Source: Chitinophagales bacterium
GTDB lineage: Bacteria; Bacteroidota; Bacteroidia; Chitinophagales; UBA8649
Direction: 5' to 3'
DNA: 33,483 nt
NCBI GenBank assembly: GCA_020635975.1
Contig: JACJYT010000021.1
Location: 1-33,483 of the forward strand
Shown here: one piece after another, positions 24,256-32,574 of the stretch
Numbering within the stretch: the stretch's first letter is position 1
Layout of the letters: the number at the start of each line of letters is the position of its first letter
Notes under the pieces: generated by a model
What the model saw: the letters and a program-made list of their open reading frames with translations, nothing else
Told to the model about the DNA's origin: nothing
Databases searched by the model: none
Program-made: the position numbers and the translations under genes

Positions 24256-25776
24256 GTGAAAAAAATCAATTCTGCACTAATTTCCGTTTATTACAAAGAT
24301 GGCTTAGATGTTTTAGCAAAGACTTTAAGCAAAAATAAAGTTACCATTTACAGTACAGGGGGAACTCAAAAATACCTAGAAGATTTGGGAATAGAAGTAG
24401 TTGCCGTTGAAAGCCTAACCAACTATCCTTCCATTTTAGGTGGACGTGTTAAAACCTTACACCCGAAAGTTTTTGGGGGAATTTTAGCTCGTAGAGAAGT
24501 GGCTCAAGATCTTGAACAATTAAATGAATTTGAAATACCTGCTATAGATTTGGTTGTTGTGGATTTATATCCTTTCGAAGAAACTGTAGCTAATTCTAAT
24601 GAAGAAAGTGAAATTATTGAAAAAATAGATATTGGAGGTATTTCATTGATTAGAGCAGCTGCGAAAAACTATAAAGATACTTGCGTACTTTCTTCTAATT
24701 CGCAATACCCACTTTAGTTGATTTGTTAGAAACACAAAATGGCTGCACTACTTTAGCTCAACGTAAAAGTTTTGCTGCGGCTTCTTTTGCAAGCTTCTTC
24801 CCATTACGATAGTGCTATTTATAGTTTCTTTTGCTCGTGATGAAGAAGAACAAAAATTCAGAGTAAGTTTCAATCAAAAGTAAAGTTTACGTTATGGTGA
24901 AAACCCACATCAAAAAGCAGAATTTTATGGTGATTTAGATGCCTATTTCGATCAATTAAATGGCAAAGAATTGTCGTATAACAATTTAGTTGATATTGAT
25001 GCGGCTATTAATGTAATTGCTGAATTTGAAAACCCTAGTTTCGCCATAATTAAACACACCAATACTTGTGGTTTAGCTAGTGGAATAAACAACTTAGAAG
25101 CTTATGAAAAAGCCTTTGCCTGCGATCCTGTTTCTGCCTTTGGTGGAATTTGGCTACAAAAAAAAAAATTGAATTAGCTTTAGCAGAAAAAATCAACACC
25201 CTTTTTGTGAGGTTGTTATCGCCCCTGAATTTTCTGATGAGGCACTTAGAATTTTTAAAAGGCAAGAAAAAACAGAATATTATTAAAACAAAAAATCTTC
25301 AAAACAAATAAAACTCAATATAAATCTCTTTTAAACGGAGTTTTATGGCAGGATTTTGATAATGCTATAGAAACAGAAAACGATTTTAAATTAAGTACAA
25401 ATAGAGCTTTAGCAAAGTGGAGAGGCTAAAGATTTAGAATTTGCTATAAAAGCAGTAAAACATTTAAAATCGAATGGTATAGCAATTATAAAAAATGAGC
25501 AGCTAGTTGGAATGGGTTGCGGACAAACATCTCGAGTAGATGCATTGCGTCAAGCAATCGCTAAAGCCCAAGCTTTTGGCTTTGATATTAAAGGTGCTGC
25601 TATGGCCTCAGATGCCTTTTTTTCCTTTTCCAGATTGTGTAGAAATTGGAGCAGAATTCGGAATTAGTTGCATAGCACAACCTGGTGGCTCAATAAAAGA
25701 TCAAGATTCTATAGATGCTTGCAATAAGTTGGGAGTTTCTATGGTTTTTACTGGAGTAAGACATTTCAAACACTAA
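24256..25776 (+). pseudogene. purH: purH, AICAR transformylase/IMP cyclohydrolase, broken by about eight indels and one in-frame stop
   Basis: The span (about 507 codons) is full length for PurH and all landmarks are present in order but in different frames. The IMP cyclohydrolase domain includes LGGRVKTLHPKVFGGILAR and IDIGGISLIRAAAKNYKD. The transformylase domain has LRYGENPHQKAEF, FAIIKHTNTCGLA (catalytic Lys-His), DPVSAFGGI, GQTSRVDALRQAI, ASDAFFPFPDCVE, QPGGSIKDQDS and the ending VFTGVRHFKH. Frame changes are needed near 24709, 24795, 24830, 25160-25168 (an A11 run), 25204, 25268, 25418 and 25622 (a T7 run), plus a TAA at 24881 in an otherwise open frame. The start is GTG. PurH does the last two steps of IMP synthesis. 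Amino-acid conservation throughout suggests poor local sequence quality; real decay is the alternative. Confidence 0.85.
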
Positions 25777-25790
25777 CTATACATGAAATA

Positions 25791-26819
25791 ATGAGTTTAT
25801 TTAATTTTTTTACAGAAGAAATTGCGATCGATTTAGGAACAGCAAACACTTTGATTATTCATAATGACAAAGTTGTAGTAGATCAACCTTCTATTGTTGC
25901 TATCGACAGAAAAACAGACAAGGTAAAGGCTGTTGGAAGCAGAGCCATGCTAATGCACGAAAAAACGCATGCCGATATCAAAACTATTCGACCTCTAAAA
26001 GATGGGGTAATTGCTGATTTTCAAGCGGCAGAAAGCATGATTAGAGAAATGATAAAAATGATATACGAGGGCAAAAGAAAACCCCTTTTTCCTCCATCAT
26101 ATAGAATGGTTATTTGTATCCCTTCGGGCATTACCGAAGTTGAAAAAAGAGCTGTAAAAGATAGCGCGGAAAACTCTGGCGGGAAGGAAGTAAAAATGAT
26201 TCACGAACCCATGGCAGCAGCTATAGGAATAGGAATCGACGTTGAAGAGCCTTCAGGCAACATGATTATTGACATCGGAGGAGGAACTACAGAAATTGCC
26301 GTTATTTCCCTTTCGGGTATTGTAGGCGATCAATCTATTCGCGTTGCTGGCGATGAGTTTACTGCAGATATTGTAGACTACATGAGAAGACAGCATAACA
26401 TGATGATTGGTGAAAGAACTGCAGAAAGAATAAAAATTAATATTGGTGCAGCATTAACAGAATTGGAAAATCCACCAGAAGATTTCCCTGTTAACGGGAG
26501 AGATTTAATGACTGGTATTCCAAAGCAAATTATTGTTACTTATTCTGAAGTAGCTCATGCTTTAGATAAGTCTATATCAAAAATCGAAGAAGCCATTTTA
26601 AAAGCCTTAGAAACCACACCTCCCGAATTGGCTGCCGATATCTACAAAACGGGCTTGTATTTAACTGGTGGAGGAGCTTTGCTTCGTGGCTTAGACAAGC
26701 GAATTTCTGCAAAAACAAAACTACCTGTTCACGTAGCAGATGACCCCTTGCGTGCTGTTGTTAGAGGAACTGGAATCGCTTTGAAAAAAATGAATCAATT
26801 TACTTTCCTTATGGACTAA
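25791..26819 (+). CDS. mreB: Rod shape-determining protein MreB
   Basis: A 342-aa actin-like ATPase. MSLFNFFTEEIAIDLGTANT gives the short N-terminal membrane-binding amphipathic segment followed by phosphate motif 1 (IDLGTANT, 13-20). IRPLKDGVIADFQAAESMI, CIPSGITEVEKRAV, HEPMAAAIG, MIIDIGGGTTEIAVI (phosphate 2), and YLTGGGALLRGLD (adenosine motif) follow. Length and motifs are normal. MreB filaments guide lateral cell-wall synthesis at the cytoplasmic membrane. The ATG at 25791 is 14 nt after the purH stop, and mreC follows after 20 nt, so this gene starts the elongasome part of the operon. The reading frame is intact, in contrast to the flanking purH and rodA. Confidence 0.97.
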   Translation: MSLFNFFTEEIAIDLGTANTLIIHNDKVVVDQPSIVAIDRKTDKVKAVGSRAMLMHEKTHADIKTIRPLKDGVIADFQAAESMIREMIKMIYEGKRKPLFPPSYRMVICIPSGITEVEKRAVKDSAENSGGKEVKMIHEPMAAAIGIGIDVEEPSGNMIIDIGGGTTEIAVISLSGIVGDQSIRVAGDEFTADIVDYMRRQHNMMIGERTAERIKINIGAALTELENPPEDFPVNGRDLMTGIPKQIIVTYSEVAHALDKSISKIEEAILKALETTPPELAADIYKTGLYLTGGGALLRGLDKRISAKTKLPVHVADDPLRAVVRGTGIALKKMNQFTFLMD

Positions 26820-26839
26820 TGAATTTTGGAGATTGAGAA

Positions 26840-27685
26840 ATGTATAATTTAGTAAAGTTTATAATCAAATATCACTTTCTTATTCTCTTCCTCTTTCTAG
26901 AATTAATTGCTTCTTTCATAATTTTCAACAACAATAAGTATCACAAGGTAAAATACTTGAATACCGCCAATTTTCTGTCTGGAAGCATTTACAATTTCCA
27001 GTCAGGTATTAAAGAATATTTCAAGCTTAAGGAAGTGAATGAAGCTCTTGCCAAAGAAAATGCGCTTCTTCAAGAACAAATTTTGGAGATAACTTACATG
27101 GAAGTTCCTAAATTGTTCAACGACACTGTTTTTGTGCTTGATAGTTTGGTTTTAGATACCATCCAACAGATGCATTACATTCCAGCTAAGGTGATTAATA
27201 ATTCCTTGAACAAACAATTCAACATGATCTATATCAATAAAGGAAAAAAAGACGGCTTTTATGAAGATATGGGCATTATAAATAAAGATGGGGTAGTAGG
27301 TGTTGTTAGAAACGTTTCGAATAATTATGCTAACATTACTCCTATTATCAATAGAGATTTTAACATCAATGCTAAGATTAAAAATAGCGGCTTTTTTGGA
27401 AATTTAAGTTGGGATGGTCTCGATCCAAAATTTGGTCAGCTGTACGACATTCCCAATCATATAATTCCTTCTATTGGAGATACCATTTTAAGCAGTGGCT
27501 ATTCGCAAATTTTCGATGAGGGCCATATTATTGGCTATATCGAAGAGGTTCATTCTGTGCCTGGCAAAAGTTTCATTAATATTCAAGTAAGACTGGCAGT
27601 AGAGTTCGGAAACCTGAATTACATTTACGGAATAGAAAATTCTATTAAAAACAATCTAGATAGCTTAGTCATTGAACAACAATAA
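26840..27685 (+). CDS. mreC: Rod shape-determining protein MreC
   Basis: A 281-aa protein with one N-terminal membrane anchor (about residues 10-28, hydrophobic LILFLFLELIASFIIF), then a coiled coil LKEVNEALAKENALLQEQIL (about 62-81), and a periplasmic beta-domain with IPAKVINNSLNKQFNMIYI, NKGKKDGFYEDMGIIN and DGVVGVVRNVS, the diagnostic MreC region. Near the end, GDTILSSGYSQIFDEGHIIG is also typical. MreC bridges MreB/MreD and PBP2 and activates PBP2. It lies between mreB and mreD; the mreD start codon overlaps its last codons by 14 nt. Confidence 0.95.
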   Translation: MYNLVKFIIKYHFLILFLFLELIASFIIFNNNKYHKVKYLNTANFLSGSIYNFQSGIKEYFKLKEVNEALAKENALLQEQILEITYMEVPKLFNDTVFVLDSLVLDTIQQMHYIPAKVINNSLNKQFNMIYINKGKKDGFYEDMGIINKDGVVGVVRNVSNNYANITPIINRDFNINAKIKNSGFFGNLSWDGLDPKFGQLYDIPNHIIPSIGDTILSSGYSQIFDEGHIIGYIEEVHSVPGKSFINIQVRLAVEFGNLNYIYGIENSIKNNLDSLVIEQQ

Positions 27686-28181
27686 TAGAAATATAATTTT
27701 TGGGGCATTTATCTTGCTTTTGCAACTTGCTGTCTTTAATAATATTCACGTAGGTGGCTTTATTAATCCCTACATTTATCCCTTAATTCTATTATTACTT
27801 CCTTTCGATATTGCTGGATGGTTGCTGCTAGTAAGTGCATTTTTTCTAGGTCTTATCGTCGATTTATTCACTGGCACTCTTGGACTTCACATCTTTGCTT
27901 CGGTCTTTGTTGCAGGAATTAGGCCTTTCTTTATTAAATTCTTATCCTCAGGAAAAATTGACCCAGGAACCACCATAAACTTTAAACAACATGGTATTGT
28001 TTGGCTTAGTGTGTTCATTTCCGTAATTTTCTTTATTCATCACAGCGTTTATTTCACCCTCGAATCCTTAAACCTTTCCGGTTTTGGCTACACTATTTTA
28101 AGAATTTTTGCCAGCAGTTTTATTAGCGTGTTTTTATCTCTTTTATTGCTATTTTTATTTAAAGACCCTAATAAGAAATGA
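27672..28181 (+). CDS. mreD: Rod shape-determining protein MreD
   Basis: A 169-aa hydrophobic protein with about five membrane spans: FGAFILLLQLAVFNNI, the FINPYIYPLILLLLPF region, LLLVSAFFLGLIVDLFTG, VWLSVFISVIFFIHH, and the last hydrophobic stretch VFLSLLLLFLF. GLIVDLFTGTLGLHIFASV is a family hallmark. The start taken here is TTG at 27672, overlapping the mreC end by 14 nt; no in-frame ATG is near, so the start is uncertain by a few codons. MreD is the membrane partner of MreC in the elongasome. Its TGA overlaps the ATG of mrdA (ATGA at 28178-28181). Confidence 0.93.
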   Translation: MNNNNRNIIFGAFILLLQLAVFNNIHVGGFINPYIYPLILLLLPFDIAGWLLLVSAFFLGLIVDLFTGTLGLHIFASVFVAGIRPFFIKFLSSGKIDPGTTINFKQHGIVWLSVFISVIFFIHHSVYFTLESLNLSGFGYTILRIFASSFISVFLSLLLLFLFKDPNKK

Positions 28182-30016
28182 AAGATCGGAATAAAAGAAG
28201 AGCCTACGTTCTTAGTTCTTTGATTGTAATTCTCTCCTCTATTTTTCTGCTGAAGCTCTTTTCCATTCAAGTAGTAGATAGTAAGTATAAAGATATTGCA
28301 AGTAAAATTGCGATGAAACAAGTTAAACTCTATCCAAATAGAGGCTTAATTTACGATAGAAACAAAGAGCTACTAGTATATAATCAAGCTATTTACGACA
28401 TCTTAGTTGTTCCTCGTCAGGTAAAAGATTTAGACACAACACTTTTATGCGAAATTTTGGATATCAGTAAAGCGAGTTTTGATGAAAGGATGGCTCAAGC
28501 AAGCAAAGATCTTCACTTTTATAGTACCAACGAATTTTATAAGCAATTGCCCGCCGAAAAATATGCTCTCTTTTTGGAGCACTCCTATAAATTCGAGGGC
28601 TTCTTTGGGGAAACAAGAACCATTCGAAAATATACTTATCCTGGGGCAGCGCACATTCTTGGTGATGTTGGCGAAGTGGATTCTAGCGATATAAAAGCTT
28701 CTGATTACTATTACCAACCTCGTGATTATGCCGGAAAAAGTGGCTTAGAAAAAGTATATGACAAAGAGTTAAGAGGAAGCAGAGGCTATAAATTTGTCTT
28801 TATTGATAAATACAATAAGGAACAAGGAAGTTTCAATTTAGGAAACCAAGACAGCATGCCCACGCAAGGAGCAAACCTAGCGACTACCATCGACATAAAG
28901 CTACAAATGTATGGAGAGCTCTTGCTTCAAAACAAAATAGGAAGTGTTGTAGCTATAGAGCCTAGTACAGGCGAAGTATTAGCCTTAGTAAGCAGTCCTA
29001 ACTTCGACCCCAATCTTCTGTGTGGATCATCTAGGGGTAAAAACTATAGCTTGCTTGAGGCAAATAAGCTCAATCCTCTCTTTAACCGAGCCGTTATGGC
29101 TCAATATCCTCCCGGTTCTACTTTCAAACCAGTTACCGCGGCTATCGCCATGCAAGAAGGTGCTATTAATCAAAACTTCTCCTATTACTGCAACACCATT
29201 TACAGTATACCGGGTTATACCCTACATTGCTCCCACAATCATCCTCCTGCTCTAAACGTTCAAGAAGGTTTGCAACATTCTTGTAATCCATATTTTTGGC
29301 AAACCTTTAGAAACACCCTCGATAGCGAGAAATACAAAACTACTCTAGAAAGTTACGGTGCCTGGTATGCCTATACGCAAAAGTTTGGCTTAGGACAAAA
29401 ATTAGGCATCGACATGCTGAGCGAAAAAAGTGGTAATATACCCAGTGTAGATTATTACAATAAACTCTATGGCAATGGCAGATGGAGAGCCTTAACCATT
29501 ATCTCCTTAGCTATTGGTCAGGGAGAAATATTGTTAACCCCGCTTCAACTAGCCAACTTATATGCAGTTTTCGCAAATAGAGGGTACTATATTCGCCCAC
29601 ATTTGGTAAAAAATATCAATGGTGAAAATATTGATGATTTAAAACGAATTGAAACTGGTATTGATAAAGAATACTTCGAAGTAATTGCTGAAGGTTTGCA
29701 ATTGGTTGTTGATGCAGGTACAGGAAGAAGGTCCAAAATTCCAAATATAAACTTCGGAGGAAAAACAGGTACAGCACAAAATCCACATGGAGAAGACCAC
29801 TCCATTTTTGCAGGCTTTGCTCCGGTTGAAAACCCTAAAATATCCATTTCTGTAGTTGTAGAAAATGGCGGTGGCGGATCGAAGTATGCCGCACCAATTG
29901 CAAGTTTGATGGTAGAAATGTATCTTCATGATACTATCGCTACAAGCAGATTAGCCTTAGAACAAAGTATTCTCGATGCCAATTTGATTGACCCAGAGGA
30001 AGAAAAAGAGGATTAA
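28178..30016 (+). CDS. mrdA: Penicillin-binding protein 2 (peptidoglycan D,D-transpeptidase)
   Basis: A 612-aa class B PBP. A short cytoplasmic start (MKDRNKRRAY) precedes one transmembrane helix (about 10-30), then the pedestal domain with PNRGLIYDRN, KYTYPGAAHILGDVGEV and YAGKSGLEKVYDKELRG. The transpeptidase carries PPGSTFKPVTA (nucleophile Ser314, Lys317), SCN (368-370) and FGGKTGTAQNP (KTG at 529-531). Cys338, Cys351, His353 and His355 sit where PBP2 proteins often bind zinc. It cross-links lateral-wall peptidoglycan together with RodA. It overlaps mreD by 4 nt and the rodA ATG follows its stop after 1 nt. The reading frame is intact. Confidence 0.96.
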   Translation: MKDRNKRRAYVLSSLIVILSSIFLLKLFSIQVVDSKYKDIASKIAMKQVKLYPNRGLIYDRNKELLVYNQAIYDILVVPRQVKDLDTTLLCEILDISKASFDERMAQASKDLHFYSTNEFYKQLPAEKYALFLEHSYKFEGFFGETRTIRKYTYPGAAHILGDVGEVDSSDIKASDYYYQPRDYAGKSGLEKVYDKELRGSRGYKFVFIDKYNKEQGSFNLGNQDSMPTQGANLATTIDIKLQMYGELLLQNKIGSVVAIEPSTGEVLALVSSPNFDPNLLCGSSRGKNYSLLEANKLNPLFNRAVMAQYPPGSTFKPVTAAIAMQEGAINQNFSYYCNTIYSIPGYTLHCSHNHPPALNVQEGLQHSCNPYFWQTFRNTLDSEKYKTTLESYGAWYAYTQKFGLGQKLGIDMLSEKSGNIPSVDYYNKLYGNGRWRALTIISLAIGQGEILLTPLQLANLYAVFANRGYYIRPHLVKNINGENIDDLKRIETGIDKEYFEVIAEGLQLVVDAGTGRRSKIPNINFGGKTGTAQNPHGEDHSIFAGFAPVENPKISISVVVENGGGGSKYAAPIASLMVEMYLHDTIATSRLALEQSILDANLIDPEEEKED

Positions 30017-30017
30017 A

Positions 30018-31465
30018 ATGAGACAAGACGCTATATTAAAAAACTTGGATTGGCTGCTAATTGGCATTTATCTAGTACTAGGTGTATTGGGTATAGCTTT
30101 TGTCTACTCTACCACCTATACCCCTGCAAATCCCTCTATATTTCAGTTGGACACTTCTTATGGAAAACAATTTGTTTGGTTTTGTATTAGCCTAGTTGTA
30201 GCCATGTTAATTATTGTAGTCGACTATAAGTTTTATACTTCCTTTGCCTATATCATTTTCGGCTTAATCATGCTTTTACTTGCCTTTGTTCTCTTATTCG
30301 GTGTAGAAATTAATGGGTCTAAATCGTGGTTTGCGCTTGGCTCTATAAGATTTCAACCTGCGGAATTAGCAAAGTTTGCCACTTGCTTGGCTCTTGCCAA
30401 AGTATTAACTTCTGTAAATATGAACTTGAGGAGGCTTTCTGGTAAGCTTAAAGCCTTAGTTGTTTTAGGAATTCCTATCAGTCTAATTCTTCTTCAGAAA
30501 GATGTTGGTTCTGCACTTGTTTTCTCTAGTCTTATATTTGTACTTCATAGAGAAGGCTTAGAATCTGCCTTTTTAATTATAGGATTTGGACTCATCTTTC
30601 TATCCATAATGGCTTTGTTATACCCCCCTCTTTTTCTAATGTTCATCTATGGCGTGCTTATGGCCTTGCTTGTTTTCTACAATAGAAAAGATAAGTATCC
30701 GATTATTGCTTTGATTGTTATCTTATTCTCTAGCATTCTTTACGCCATTCTTTACCATCACTATTTAATAGACTACTTTCCACTTCCTTTGGCTCTCTTG
30801 TAATTGACCCTCACCTAATGCTTACCTTACCAATTTTAATTTTATTGCTGGTTGGTTTTTTTATATATATAAGAAAAGAAAAAAAAATGGCTTCCTGTAG
30901 CCTTCGGTATATTTTTAATTGGAGTATACTCTTTCTCTGTAGATTTTATCTTTAATCAAGTTTTAAAACAACACCATAGAGATAGAATAAATCTTAATTC
31001 TTGGTAAGATTGAAGATCCTTCTGGCGCAGGTTATAATCTCTTTTCAATCTAAAGTAGCTATTGGTTCTGGAGGTTTTGCAGGCAAAGGGTTTTTACAAG
31101 GCACACAAACCTTATTTAATTATGTTCCAGAGCAGTCTACCGATTTTATATTTACTTCTATTGCCGAGCAATTCGGCTTTATCGGAAGCTTTATCTTAAT
31201 TGGTTTATATGTTTTACTTTTATTGCGAATTATCGCTGTAGCTGAACGGCAGCGATCTCCATTTGCAAGGGTATATGCTTATGGCGTTGCCAGTATTCTC
31301 TTCTTGCACTTTGCAGTTAATATTGGGATGACCATAGGCTTAGTTCCTGTTATTGGAATTCCTCTTCCTTTTATTAGTTATGGAGGAAGCTCCTTTCTCA
31401 GCTTCACAATTTTGCTTTTCGTTCTAATCAAATTCGATACCGAACGCTTAAGCGTATTAAGATAA
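30018..31465 (+). pseudogene. rodA: rodA, SEDS peptidoglycan glycosyltransferase, about four frameshifts (probable sequencing error)
   Basis: The ATG at 30018 gives MRQDAILKNLDWLLIGIYL and an open frame to 30803 covering the first membrane spans, GSKSWFALGSIRFQPAELAKF and LLQKDVGSALVF. After that the frame has to change near 30780-30800 (one base lost), 30880-30887 (extra A in an A9 run), 30993-30996 and 31042-31045. The rejoined reading gives WLPVAFGIFLIG, HHRDRINLILGKIEDPSGAG, YNLFQSKVAIGSGGFAGKG, PEQSTDFIFTSIAEQFGF and PLPFISYGGSSF, all typical of RodA. Total span fits a normal 480-codon protein. RodA polymerises glycan strands with PBP2. The convergent DUF4476 gene ends 1 nt away. Because protein identity is kept across the breaks, indel errors are more likely than gene death. 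Confidence 0.85.
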
Positions 31466-31466
31466 A

Positions 31467-32497
31467 CTAGGGTTGAATAGCTTTTTGCAATTCAGAAATA
31501 CTGTTTTGAAAACTGAAGACATCATTTACTATAAAGTAATTTTGAGGGTCGTAACAATAGGCATAAGCAAATTTCGCATAGTGCAATTTGTTATCCTCAA
31601 AACTAAAAAGTTCAGCTAATCTTTTATTTTGAAAACTTGTAAGACAATTGCTACTTGTAATTTGCTTTGCTACACTCAGTTTTGTCTCATCAAAAGATTT
31701 TTCAGCAACGCTATTCATCGCCGTTGTAAACGTTATCTCTGTAAGTGGATAACTGCACGAACCCGTTTCTATTATAGCTGGTGGGGTATAAACCGGGTGA
31801 GCTTGAGGAAGAAGACCTGGGCTTGAGTTTCTACTACAGTAATGGTGCTAAGTTCTTGATGGCTAAATTGGTGGGTAGTACTAGGAATTAAGGTATGTTG
31901 GCGTGGTATTCGGCTGCTTATAGTTTACATTGAAACTAAAACTGCTTGGGGTAGCTATTTGATTATGCACATGCGTCGAGCTTTGATTCGGAACAAGTAT
32001 AACAGGCGCTTGATTAGTTGTAGTGGTGTTGGTAATGATTGTGTTTGACTTGCATTTGATTCGAAACAGGGAACAACTTGAATAATTTCGGCTTGTTCTA
32101 TTGGCTCTGTATTTAAATTGTTTGAAGAAAACAATTCTATTCGATACGCTTGCTGACTGTCCTCTTTACTATCCCATTTAGAAATTGCTGGATTATCTGG
32201 CAAATCTACACTCGTATTATTCTTAATTAAGACATAGACCAACTCCATATTTCTTTCAAGATTTACAATTTGAATCAAAGACCCCAAGGATTCGTTTTCA
32301 AATACTATTTTCAGATGGTGTTTTCCCGAATTCAATTCTTTGGCTTTCACATTAGTAGCAGCAGCTTCCTCCCAAAGTTGACCATCAACAATCAAATAAA
32401 AAGCTTCAGGATTCTCATTAAAAACCACAAGCGAAGAATTCTGCGCTTCTAGGTGTAAAAAGAAAAGTAAACTAACGAAAGAGAATAGGTTTTTCAT
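31467..32497 (-). pseudogene. DUF4476 secreted protein, paralog of the next gene, with about three frameshifts
   Basis: The ATG at 32497 gives a signal peptide (MKNLFSFVSLLFFLHLEAQ) and an N-terminal beta-domain (SLVVFNENPEAFYLIVDGQ, HHLKIVFENESLGS) matching the paralog at 32575. The frame is lost near 32045 and regained in other frames as a Thr/Asn/Pro-rich linker (NTIITNTTTTNQAPVI), changing again near 31893 and 31825. It ends in an intact DUF4476 domain: FDETKLSVAKQITSSNCLTS, LAELFSFEDNKLHYAKFAYA and YFIVNDVFSF. The restored length of about 343 aa is close to the paralog. The function of DUF4476 is unknown; these are probably periplasmic or surface proteins. It is transcribed towards rodA, with stops 1 nt apart. 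Confidence 0.75.
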
Positions 32498-32512
32498 TTG
32501 TGATAAGTTTAT

Positions 32513-32550
32513 AAAAAAAATGATGCTAGCTCAAAGAACTAGCATCATTT
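32513..32550 (-). terminator. Rho-independent terminator of the right-hand DUF4476 gene
   Basis: A perfect 12-bp inverted repeat, AAATGATGCTAG (32518-32529) and CTAGCATCATTT (32539-32550), with a 9-nt loop. On the minus strand the hairpin is followed by eight T residues (32520-32513). It lies 24 nt beyond the stop of the DUF4476 gene at 32575, so it should end that transcript and partly insulate the downstream paralog. On the plus strand no T-run follows, so it is one-directional. Confidence 0.88.
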
Positions 32551-32574
32551 CAAAAAATGTACTAATTCTAAATA

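Noticed and set aside
25157..25170. A11 run in purH as a programmed or transcriptional slippage site
   Set aside because: Slippage at one site could not rescue the gene, because about seven other frame changes lie in the same 900 nt. A shared sequencing-error cause is simpler.
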